This document shows positions 54,808-62,136 of a DNA stretch of 64,000 bases, piece after piece. The stretch's first letter is position 1. Every line of letters starts with the position of its first letter. The position numbers and the translations under genes are program-made. This stretch comes from an uncultured Lachnospiraceae bacterium (lineage in GTDB: Bacteria; Bacillota_A; Clostridia; Lachnospirales; Lachnospiraceae). The DNA lies in assembly GCA_902801585.1 (NCBI GenBank), contig CADCIU010000001.1, forward strand, positions 46,067 to 110,066. The letters are read 5' to 3'. The notes beneath the pieces were generated by a model. The model searched no databases. It was given only the letters and a program-made list of their open reading frames with translations, and was not told the origin of the DNA.

Positions 54808-55065
54808 GTGGAAAGATTTAGGTTTATATCCCATCTCGAAGACGGACTGGATATTAAATCTGCTGGGGAACTGGTCAAAGAAGCGATCAAATGCAGCAGT
54901 AAAGTGACGATTATCAATGGTTCGAGACAAGGCGACGCCAAACTGATCTTTAATGTGATGAGCTTAAATATCAGAAAGGGAGATGAGCTGGAGATCGAAG
55001 TGATCGGCGAAAACGAAAAAGAAGACGCCGCTGTTATGGAAAAGTATATCAAAGAACACTTGTAA
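54808..55065 (+). CDS. HPr-like protein lacking both phosphorylation sites
   Basis: An 85-residue HPr-fold protein. Counting from GTG 54808 (GGAGG five bases upstream), GLDIKSA occupies positions 13-19, where HPr has GLHARPA, so the active-site His15 is Asp15 and Arg17 is Lys17. KLIFNVMSLNIRKGDELEI aligns with KSIMGVMSLGIAKG, so the regulatory Ser46 is Leu46. It therefore cannot carry phosphate like HPr, and unlike Crh it also lacks the HPr-kinase site. The overall length and core pattern are intact, arguing for a kept function, perhaps binding a PTS component or regulator. An ATG at 54796 would add four residues. It is the last gene of the PTS operon. Confidence 0.8.
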   Translation: MERFRFISHLEDGLDIKSAGELVKEAIKCSSKVTIINGSRQGDAKLIFNVMSLNIRKGDELEIEVIGENEKEDAAVMEKYIKEHL

Positions 55066-55085
55066 TAGTATTAACATGTTCTTCA

Positions 55086-55120
55086 GATCACCCTGTTTTT
55101 GATCAGGGTGATCTTTTTTT
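55086..55120 (+). terminator. Intrinsic terminator ending the PTS operon
   Basis: GATCACCCTG (55086-55095) pairs with CAGGGTGATC (55104-55113), followed by seven T residues. Confidence 0.93.
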
Positions 55121-55252
55121 ATTCTGTTTTTATTCTGTTCATTTAGTGGTCAAATCTAAGACGTAATGTGGTAATATTTTATTGAGAATTTATAAAGATT
55201 AAGGATTATAAATAAAATCTGTTTGAGATCCGTAATCGAAGGAGGCACTGAG

Positions 55253-55711
55253 GTGGGCGAGATCATAATGCAGATCGCGGGCAATAAGATCATACAAACA
55301 GGTGCACTGGCATGGGTGACATCTCAGGTCATCAAGACGATTCTGCATCTGATCATCAATAAGAAGATCGTATGGGAGAGGCTGGTGGGCGACGGAGGAA
55401 TGCCGAGCAGTCACTCGGCGACCGTTACTTCCGTAGCGCTTGCCGCAGGTTTCAACGCGGGATGGGATTCGGCTATCTTTGCAGTCTCGGTCTTTTTGGC
55501 TATCATCGTCATGCATGACGCAAGGGGTGTTCGAAGGGAGACCGGAAAGCAGGCGGTCGTTATCAACAACATGCTCGAGTTATTCGAGCAGATGGGGGCC
55601 GGGACTCTCACACCGGAGCAGACCCTGAAGGAATTTGTAGGACATACACCTCTTCAGGTCGCGGCAGGCGCGATCCTGGGATTTATCATCGCATTGATCA
55701 TGAATCATTAA
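55253..55711 (+). CDS. Divergent PAP2-family membrane protein (YuiD type)
   Basis: A 152-residue membrane protein of the DUF212 / acid phosphatase-haloperoxidase related group. MPSSHSATVTSVALAAG is the phosphatase-like Ser-His motif, and MHDARGVRRETGKQA is the family hallmark. Four hydrophobic segments are visible. The start is GTG 55253 with GGAGG seven bases upstream. ATG 55268 is possible. Members are uncharacterised, probably acting on lipid phosphates. Confidence 0.88.
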   Translation: MGEIIMQIAGNKIIQTGALAWVTSQVIKTILHLIINKKIVWERLVGDGGMPSSHSATVTSVALAAGFNAGWDSAIFAVSVFLAIIVMHDARGVRRETGKQAVVINNMLELFEQMGAGTLTPEQTLKEFVGHTPLQVAAGAILGFIIALIMNH

Positions 55712-55738
55712 GTAATCATTATAGACAGAGCTGACCAA

Positions 55739-55767
55739 GGCGCATGTGTCGAAATGACACATGCGCC
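55739..55767. other. Perfect 12-bp inverted repeat after the PAP2 gene
   Basis: GGCGCATGTGTC and GACACATGCGCC flank a 5-base loop. No T-run follows, so it is not a standard terminator. It may be a 3'-end stabilising hairpin. Confidence 0.55.
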
Positions 55768-55811
55768 ATCCCTGACGGAAGAGGCCTTATAAGCGGGGGC
55801 ACAGGACCATT

Positions 55812-57326
55812 ATGAAAGCGATGAACCTTTATCTATTGACAAGGGCAGCACCGGGGAAAGACTTTTCAATGCTTGCCAAGGAACTGTCAGGTGCAATGAC
55901 CCTGAAAGAGTACAGCAGACATGAGGCTAAGTCTCTGCGCTCTCTTACGGATGCCCTTGTTCCGTATCTGAGGGAAAAAGTGCAGGGGAGAGGCAGCTGG
56001 ATCTCATTTCTGGACGGATTCTATTTCTCTTTTACGATCGCGCACATCAGCAAGGAATTTGACCTTCTGAAGATCTCGGGAGATGGCGCCTGTGTGCTGA
56101 ACATTGAACTTAAGAGTGAAGCGATCACGGAAGATCGGGTATACAAACAGCTGTCGCAGAACCGCTATTATCTCTCTCATATATCTAATTCGATCTATTC
56201 CTTCACCTATGTCATGGAGACTGACACGCTTTATGTTCTCAATGACAAGGGATATATGCGGACCTGCTCACCCCATGACCTGGCGGAGGCGCTCGCAAAA
56301 CCTGCTTTCGCATCTTATGTGGAGAAAGATCCGGATGCCTATTTTCGCGCAGCAGACTATCTGATCTCTCCGGCTGCAATGCCGGAGAAATTCCTGCAGG
56401 GCAACTATTTTTTGACCAACCAGCAGGCGGAATTCAAGAGAAAGATACTGGAGACTTTAAGAGAGCAGGACGCAGAGGAAGAGCCTTATCTGATCACCGT
56501 ATCGGGCACGGCCGGGACCGGAAAGACCCTCCTTCTCTTTGATCTTGCCATGTCCTTATCGAAAAAGAAGAAAGTCCTTTTTGTGCACGGGGGAAAGCTC
56601 CTCAAAGGGCACCGGGTCATTGACGAGCGTCTGCGCAACGTTGACATTCTGTCCGCAGATCAGTTTGAAGATGCATCGGACTACGCATATCTCCTCATCG
56701 ATGAGGCCAACAGAATTTCACCGGACATGATGGACAGCATTCTTTCTTATGTGAGATCGCGGAAGATCCCCTACATTATGGCTTACGATCCTCATCTTCT
56801 GGCAGGCCGAGAGGAGGCGATGATCGAAGCGGAGGAGAGGATCGAAGACCTGAGCGGGCTCTCACTCGTGTTTACCGGCAATATCAGGATCAACCGGCCG
56901 GTCTATTCTTTTCTGAGAGTGCTGTTCCAGAAAAAGGAGCGTCCGCCAGCTGCAGATTACAGCTGTATTGATATCATATATGCTGCCGATCAGTCGGAAG
57001 CTCTTTCCATTCTGTCTTATTACAGGGAGTTGGGATATCAGAAGATCACGCTCCCGGGAGAAAGCGCTTCGATCGGAGAGGGACTTAATGCGGACGAGAT
57101 CATTGGTTTGGAGTATGACTGTGTTCTGCTCATCCTCGACGCCGATTTTTACTATGATGAGAATGATGAGCTGAGGTTCCGGGGGCAGGCTCCGGAGGAA
57201 GCCCTGAACCTCTTATATGAGGGGATCTCACGAACACGTGAGAGGCTCTGTCTATTAGTCTGTCAGAACGAGAAACTCTTCAGAGATATCCTGTCACTCA
57301 AGGAGCACGCGGCACATGATTCTTAA
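55812..57326 (+). CDS. Nuclease-like domain fused to a DUF2075 superfamily 1 helicase
   Basis: A 504-residue protein. Residues 60-160 look like a PD-(D/E)xK or NERD-type nuclease, with EFDLLKISGDG then VLNIELKSEA (Asp and Glu-x-Lys) followed by a conserved Gln region (YKQLSQNRYYL). Residues 215-500 form an ATPase with SGTAGTGKTLLL (Walker A), YLLIDEANRISP (Walker B), TGNIRINRPV, GLEYDCVLLI and LLYEGISRTRERLCLLV (helicase motif VI). Such nuclease-helicase fusions occur in DNA repair and phage defence. No partner gene identifies which. It overlaps the truncated transporter gene by 11 bases. Confidence 0.75.
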   Translation: MKAMNLYLLTRAAPGKDFSMLAKELSGAMTLKEYSRHEAKSLRSLTDALVPYLREKVQGRGSWISFLDGFYFSFTIAHISKEFDLLKISGDGACVLNIELKSEAITEDRVYKQLSQNRYYLSHISNSIYSFTYVMETDTLYVLNDKGYMRTCSPHDLAEALAKPAFASYVEKDPDAYFRAADYLISPAAMPEKFLQGNYFLTNQQAEFKRKILETLREQDAEEEPYLITVSGTAGTGKTLLLFDLAMSLSKKKKVLFVHGGKLLKGHRVIDERLRNVDILSADQFEDASDYAYLLIDEANRISPDMMDSILSYVRSRKIPYIMAYDPHLLAGREEAMIEAEERIEDLSGLSLVFTGNIRINRPVYSFLRVLFQKKERPPAADYSCIDIIYAADQSEALSILSYYRELGYQKITLPGESASIGEGLNADEIIGLEYDCVLLILDADFYYDENDELRFRGQAPEEALNLLYEGISRTRERLCLLVCQNEKLFRDILSLKEHAAHDS

Positions 57327-57599
57327 GAGCGGCACACAGCAGAAATTTGAGTCGTCTGCTTCCCTTATTTTCTATTTTCTTAAAGGAAGCGCGGGTATCT
57401 TTTTGCTGAGCATGGCATTTGCCTCGGCGGTATCATTTCTGGATATGATCCTGCCGAGGATCATCAGTTTTACAGTAGACAGCGTGATCGCTGACAAGGC
57501 GCCGGATCTTCCGGCGTCTGTTTTGGCATATCTCAACATTATTCTCTTTATATAAGACAGTACGAAGAGAGCCTCATGGGGGAGGGCGCAGAAGAATAA
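57316..57599 (+). pseudogene. Remnant of an ABC exporter gene
   Basis: The frame 57316-57555 codes for about 79 residues that look like the first membrane helices of an ABC exporter (FYFLKGSAGIFLLSMAFASA, LPRIISFTVDSVI). It then stops. From 57558, in another frame, QYEESLMGEGAEE and a stop resemble an exporter C-terminus. The middle, including the whole ATPase domain, is missing. This fits an internal deletion. The identification of the tail is tentative. Confidence 0.6.
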
Positions 57600-57610
57600 G
57601 ATTATTTTGA

Positions 57611-57638
57611 ATAAGAGTTTTGGGATAAGAGTTTTGGG
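57611..57638 (+). repeat. Two direct copies of a 14-bp unit before the Nudix gene
   Basis: ATAAGAGTTTTGGG occurs twice in tandem (57611-57624, 57625-57638), with partial flanking copies, between the transporter remnant and the next gene. Confidence 0.8.
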
Positions 57639-57667
57639 AATAAGGGAACAAAAGAGGAAAAAAAGAG

Positions 57668-58480
57668 ATGGAAAACGAACGTCTGCATCAGATTCAAGAC
57701 AGTAAACAGATACCGGATGCGCCGCTGTCCGAGAGGGAGTATTTGGAGAATTATGACCCTTCCGCGTATGAAAGGCCCTCTGTGACCGTCGATATCCTGC
57801 TGTTCACAGTGGATGCGGAGGAGCTTAAAGTGCTCCTGATCCGCAGAGATACGATGCCGTTCTATGGCAAATGGGCGATCCCGGGTGGATTTCTGCACAT
57901 GGACGAGTCGGCCCGGGAGGCAGCTGTGAGAAGGATCCGGGAGGAAGCCGGCGTGGAGAACGTGCACCTGGAGCAGCTCTATACTTTCTCGGAAGTGGAC
58001 AGGGATCCCAGGACCAGGGTCATCTCCATCGCTTACTTTGCATGTGTTCCCAGGGGGAAGCTGGGCTTTCAGGCAGGAACAGAGACTTCAGAGGCAGCTC
58101 TCTTTTCCGTTCACGGGGGTGATGGCATCAAAAAACCGGACCTGTTCCTCACAGGCCCGGATAGGGAGAGACTTGGAAAAAAGGATCTGGCTTTTGACCA
58201 CTGGACGATCATACGGACGGCGGTAGAGCGAATGCGCGGAAAGATCGACTACACGGATCTGGCATTCGGATTTCTCAAAGATCAGGATTCTTTTACTCTT
58301 ACGGAACTGCGGCAGATCTTTGAGGCGATCCTGGACCACCCGCTGGATATCGGAAATTTCCGCAGGACCATCAAGCGCGAGTATGAAAAAAGAGGCAGGA
58401 TACAAGAAACAGAGCTTGAGAAGGGATCTGTCGGCAGGCCTGCCATGCTGTACAGGCTTGTAAACAAAAGTCTTTTATAA
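57668..58480 (+). CDS. Nudix hydrolase with NrtR-like winged-helix C-terminus
   Basis: A 270-residue two-domain protein. The Nudix box GGFLHMDESAREAAVRRIRE then EAGV fits Gx5Ex7RExxEExGU except that the first Glu of REU is Arg. The C-terminal part (DYTDLAFGFLKDQDSFTLTE, NFRRTIKREYEKRGRI, GRPAMLYRL) is the winged helix of NrtR-type regulators. Such proteins use an ADP-ribose-binding Nudix domain, often catalytically weakened, to control NAD or sugar genes. The last codons overlap the convergent PHP gene by six bases. No clear operator was found. Confidence 0.85.
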   Translation: MENERLHQIQDSKQIPDAPLSEREYLENYDPSAYERPSVTVDILLFTVDAEELKVLLIRRDTMPFYGKWAIPGGFLHMDESAREAAVRRIREEAGVENVHLEQLYTFSEVDRDPRTRVISIAYFACVPRGKLGFQAGTETSEAALFSVHGGDGIKKPDLFLTGPDRERLGKKDLAFDHWTIIRTAVERMRGKIDYTDLAFGFLKDQDSFTLTELRQIFEAILDHPLDIGNFRRTIKREYEKRGRIQETELEKGSVGRPAMLYRLVNKSLL

Positions 58481-59350
58481 GCGCATTTCCTGCCGGCGTC
58501 TTGCAGCCATTTCCCTGATCGGAGGCAGGATGGTTTCCGGTATGAACAGATGGCCGTACCCGGTTCCCAGGTCCAGATTCTTCTTGCGGGAACCGTGAAA
58601 ATCGCTGCCGCCGCTGTACAGCAGCCCGAAGCTGTCCGCGATGCGGCTCAGATATGCGGTGTCTGCCGGTTTGTGGGTGGGATAGTAGACCTCGATGCCT
58701 GCAAGACCCAGCCCGCATAAGGAAGAGATCAGTTCACGGAGTGCGGCATCCGTCATTTTATACTGCAAAGGATGAGCCAAAACAGGAACTGCGCCAAACT
58801 GAAGCAGGAAATCTACCGCATCATGAGGAGAGATCTTTTCCCTGGGAACAAAGTAAGGGCAGTTGTCACCGATCAGTTTATCAAATGCTTCGTCGATCGA
58901 AGAGATCATTTTTCGGTTCAGGAGATACTGCGCGAAATGAGCGCGGGTGATCACTGTATCGGGAAATGATTCCTGCAGTGCTTCGAAAGTGATCTCATAG
59001 CCTCCTTCCGTCAGCAGCCGGCACATCTTCTGATTCCTGTAGATCCTCGCATCCGAAAATTCACGCAGCTTTTCGTTGAACAAGCTGTTTTCCCAGTCTA
59101 TGTAAAGACCGATGATGTGTATGTCTTTTCCCAGGTAATCTGTTGACAGCTCGACGCCGGGAATGACTTCCGGGGCGGATTCTCCCAGTTCTAAGGCAGT
59201 ACGGACAGCTTCCCCGATGCCTTCGGCCGTATCGTGGTCCGTCAGTGCAACAGCTTTAAGCCCCTTGCGCTGCGCATAGCGGATCAGTTCGCAAGGGGCG
59301 TAAGTGCCGTCGGATTTTGTGGAATGTGTGTGTAGATCGACGGGTCTCAT
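58475..59350 (-). CDS. PHP-domain phosphoesterase (YciV / RNase AM type)
   Basis: A 291-residue metal-dependent phosphoesterase. VDLHTHSTKSDGTYAPCELI, ALTDHDTAEGI, PGVELSTDY, VPVLAHPLQY and GGSDFHGSRK supply the metal-binding His, Asp and Glu residues. E. coli YciV trims 5' ends of RNA, and others hydrolyse nucleotide 3',5'-bisphosphates. The start ATG shares one base with the stop of the upstream ABC-F gene (TGATG), so the two are translationally coupled. It is convergent with the Nudix gene. Confidence 0.9.
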   Translation of the reverse strand: MRPVDLHTHSTKSDGTYAPCELIRYAQRKGLKAVALTDHDTAEGIGEAVRTALELGESAPEVIPGVELSTDYLGKDIHIIGLYIDWENSLFNEKLREFSDARIYRNQKMCRLLTEGGYEITFEALQESFPDTVITRAHFAQYLLNRKMISSIDEAFDKLIGDNCPYFVPREKISPHDAVDFLLQFGAVPVLAHPLQYKMTDAALRELISSLCGLGLAGIEVYYPTHKPADTAYLSRIADSFGLLYSGGSDFHGSRKKNLDLGTGYGHLFIPETILPPIREMAARRRQEMRL

Positions 59351-60987
59351 CAGTTGCTGTCTTCGTCGCGAGCTGCCTCGTAGACGGTCCTCTTTCTTGC
59401 ATCTGCATTGTTCTCAAGGTAATCATCGTATGTGGTCACCTTGTCGATGATGCTTCCGTCAGGCAGGATCTCGATGATCCGGTTGGCCGTGGTCTGTACG
59501 ACCTGATGGTCGCGGCAGGCGATCAGTTCCACGCCGGGGAACTTGATCATTCCTTCGTTGAGAGCGGAGATGGACTCCATGTCAAGGTGGTTTGTAGGCT
59601 CATCAAAGATCAGGCAGTTCGCTCCGCTGATCATCATTTTGGACAGCTGGCAGCGGACCTTCTCACCTCCGGAGAGCACGCCGATCTTCTTGACGCCGTC
59701 GTCTCCTGCAAAGAGCATCCTGCCAAGGAAACCTCTCACGTAAGTCACATCCTTGATGGGAGAGTAGCCGGTCAGCCACTCGGTGATCGTGAGATCGCCT
59801 TTGAACTCCTTGGAATTGTCTTTTTCAAAATATGCCTGCGAAGTGGTGACGCCCCACTTGTATGTTCCCTCATCGGGTTCCATATTGCCCATCAGGATCT
59901 CGAACAGTGTGGTCTTGGCGAGTTCCTGGCTGCCCACGAAGGCGATCTTGTCATCGTGCCCCATAACAAAGGAAACATTATCGAGGACCTTGACGCCGTT
60001 GATGGTCTTGCCGATCCCGCTCACCGTGAGCACTTCATTGCCGATCTCTCTGTCGGGACGGAAGTCGATGTAGGGATATTTGCGGCTGGAAGGTTTGATC
60101 TCATCAAGCTGGATTTTCTCCAGTGCCCGCTTTCTGCTCGTCGCCTGTTTGGACTTGGAAGCATTAGCTGAGAAACGGGAGATGAACTCCTTTAGCTCCT
60201 TGATCTTTTCTTCTTTCTTCTTGTTGGCTTCCTTCATCTGGCGGATGAGAAGGCGTGAGGACTCATACCAGAAATCATAGTTTCCGGCAAAGAGAGTGAT
60301 CTTGCCGTAGTCGATATCCGCAATATAAGTGCAGACTTTGTTGAGGAAGTAACGATCGTGCGATACGACGATCACCGTATTTTCAAAATTGATGAGGAAT
60401 TCCTCAAGCCAGGCAATTGCGTCCAGGTCCAGGTGGTTTGTGGGCTCGTCGAGCAGAAGGATATCGGGATTGCCGAACAGGGCTCTTGCGAGAAGGACTT
60501 TGACCTTCTGCGCGCCGGTCAGTTCTCTCATCAGATAACTGTGCAGCTCGGTCTCGATCCCGAGCCCGTTGAGAAGAGATTCTGCGTCCGCCTCTGCTTC
60601 CCAGCCGTTCATCTCCGCAAATTCGGTCTCCAGCTCACTGGCTTTAATGCCGTCTTCATCGGAAAAGTCTTCTTTCATATAGAGGGCATCTTTCTCCTTC
60701 ATGATCTCATAGAGACGTGAATTGCCCTGAATGACAGTGTCCAGCACAACCTGATTGTCATACTTGTTCTGGTCCTGTTCAAGGAAGGAGAGTCTTTGTC
60801 CCTGATCGATAGAGACATGGCCGCTCGTCGTTTCGAGCTGACCGCTCAGGATCTTCAAAAAAGTGGATTTCCCCGCTCCGTTCGCACCGATGATTCCGTA
60901 GCAGTTGCCTTCCGTGAATTTGATATTGACATCCTCAAACAGAGCTTTCTTGCCGAGTCTGAGCGTCACGTTATTTGCAGCGATCAT
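59350..60987 (-). CDS. ABC-F ATPase, YkpA/YbiT type
   Basis: A 545-residue soluble ABC-F protein. The first ATPase domain is complete: GANGAGKSTFL, LTGAQKVKVLLARALF, DEPTNHLD and VSHDRYF. The linker SRFSANASKSKQATSRKRAL is typical of YbiT/YkpA. In the second domain Walker A reads GSQELAKTTL, a degeneration seen in YkpA relatives, LSGGEKVR and DEPTNHLD are kept, and the switch region is ACRDHQV instead of SHD. AAAGGAGG precedes ATG 60987, and an upstream in-frame lead is discounted. It should act on the ribosome. It is co-transcribed with the PHP gene. Confidence 0.9.
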   Translation of the reverse strand: MIAANNVTLRLGKKALFEDVNIKFTEGNCYGIIGANGAGKSTFLKILSGQLETTSGHVSIDQGQRLSFLEQDQNKYDNQVVLDTVIQGNSRLYEIMKEKDALYMKEDFSDEDGIKASELETEFAEMNGWEAEADAESLLNGLGIETELHSYLMRELTGAQKVKVLLARALFGNPDILLLDEPTNHLDLDAIAWLEEFLINFENTVIVVSHDRYFLNKVCTYIADIDYGKITLFAGNYDFWYESSRLLIRQMKEANKKKEEKIKELKEFISRFSANASKSKQATSRKRALEKIQLDEIKPSSRKYPYIDFRPDREIGNEVLTVSGIGKTINGVKVLDNVSFVMGHDDKIAFVGSQELAKTTLFEILMGNMEPDEGTYKWGVTTSQAYFEKDNSKEFKGDLTITEWLTGYSPIKDVTYVRGFLGRMLFAGDDGVKKIGVLSGGEKVRCQLSKMMISGANCLIFDEPTNHLDMESISALNEGMIKFPGVELIACRDHQVVQTTANRIIEILPDGSIIDKVTTYDDYLENNADARKRTVYEAARDEDSN

Positions 60988-61016
60988 GTATCCTCCTTTA
61001 TTCCATAACAAACAGC

Positions 61017-61032
61017 GCAGATAAAAATCTGC
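61017..61032 (-). other. Small hairpin in the leader of the YkpA-type gene
   Basis: GCAGAT and ATCTGC flank AAAA, 30 bases upstream of the start codon on the minus strand. It has no U-run on its 3' side. Confidence 0.4.
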
Positions 61033-61039
61033 TTTTTTT

Positions 61040-61068
61040 ATAATAACGGAGGACTGCTGTACAGGCAA
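61040..61068 (-). promoter_or_regulatory. Promoter of the YkpA-type ABC-F gene
   Basis: On the minus strand TTGCCT (61068-61063) and TATTAT (61045-61040) are spaced by 17 bases. Confidence 0.5.
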
Positions 61069-61206
61069 GCAGTGGTTTTCATAAAAAAGCAGGAATTATT
61101 GAATTGTTTTTATATAAGTGAACAAATGAATAGTCATTTACATGGAATTTTGCCGAAAATAGTGATACACTGTCAGTAGTGGAAAAATGACATCAGAGGA
61201 ATACAC

Positions 61207-62058
61207 ATGAGTGGTCTCAAAGGCAAATTGCTGTCAGCTCCGGTGATCATCTCCGGGCTCTATTTTTTGGCGATCATGCCGCGGATGAGAGGGAAGCCAG
61301 ACATGACGCCTCTTGACGCGAAACTCTTCGCTCACAGAGGACTCTTCGATAACCGCACCGGCGCGCCGGAAAACTCTATGGCTGCTTTCAGGAAGGCAGT
61401 GGAAGCGGGGTACGGGATCGAGCTGGATGTTCAGCTGACTGCCGACCATGTACCGGTGATATTTCACGATTTCTCTCTCCTGAGAGCCTGTGGAACGGAG
61501 GGTCTTGTCAGAGATTATACGTTCGATGAGCTGCAGCAGTTCAGACTTTTTGGTTCCGACGAGAGGATCCCTCCTTTGACAGAATTCCTGGAGATGGTAG
61601 ACGGAAGAGTTCCGCTGATCGTGGAATACAAATCCGAAGACACGGATATGACGATATGCAGGATTGTCGATCCGATCCTTAAGAGATACAAAGGTCCCTA
61701 TGTGATCGAATCTTTCAATCCCCTGGTGCTTGGATGGTACAGACTGCATCGCCCCTATATTTGCAGAGGCCAGTTATCGGACGGTTTTCTGCACGATCCG
61801 AAGTATCAGACGTGGAGAAAGGCGCCCGTCATGTTCCCGTTTCAGTTTCTGCTCGCAAACTTCTTGTCAAAACCTGATTTTATCGCTTACAATCATTTGT
61901 ATAAGAAGAATCTTTCGAGAAGTCTGTGCAGGAAGCTGTTCCGAGTCAGATCAGCCGCATGGACGATCCGGAGCGAGAAACAGCTGACGAAGGCTGAACC
62001 GCATTTTGATGTCTTTATTTTTGACGGCTTCATACCCGAAAACACGACGCATAAGTGA
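61207..62058 (+). CDS. Glycerophosphodiester phosphodiesterase family protein
   Basis: A 283-residue protein with an N-terminal hydrophobic stretch (APVIISGLYFLAIM) that may anchor it. The catalytic TIM barrel has FAHRGLFDN and GAPENSMAAF (metal and His residues), GIELDVQLTADHVPVIFHD (Glu, Asp and second His) and VEYKSE. The family cleaves glycerophosphodiesters or polyglycerol phosphates to glycerol-3-phosphate and an alcohol. It is divergent from the ABC-F gene and apparently stands alone. Confidence 0.88.
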   Translation: MSGLKGKLLSAPVIISGLYFLAIMPRMRGKPDMTPLDAKLFAHRGLFDNRTGAPENSMAAFRKAVEAGYGIELDVQLTADHVPVIFHDFSLLRACGTEGLVRDYTFDELQQFRLFGSDERIPPLTEFLEMVDGRVPLIVEYKSEDTDMTICRIVDPILKRYKGPYVIESFNPLVLGWYRLHRPYICRGQLSDGFLHDPKYQTWRKAPVMFPFQFLLANFLSKPDFIAYNHLYKKNLSRSLCRKLFRVRSAAWTIRSEKQLTKAEPHFDVFIFDGFIPENTTHK

Positions 62059-62136
62059 AGAGGGCATGGAGTATTTTGGCGTTTTTAAATTTTGGTAACA
62101 GCTCTAAAAAGAGTTGAATTTTAAGGAGGTACGTGA

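Noticed and set aside
55739..55767. Intrinsic terminator after the PAP2 gene
   Set aside because: The stem is perfect but is followed by ATCCCTGACG with no U-run, so it is listed only as an inverted repeat.
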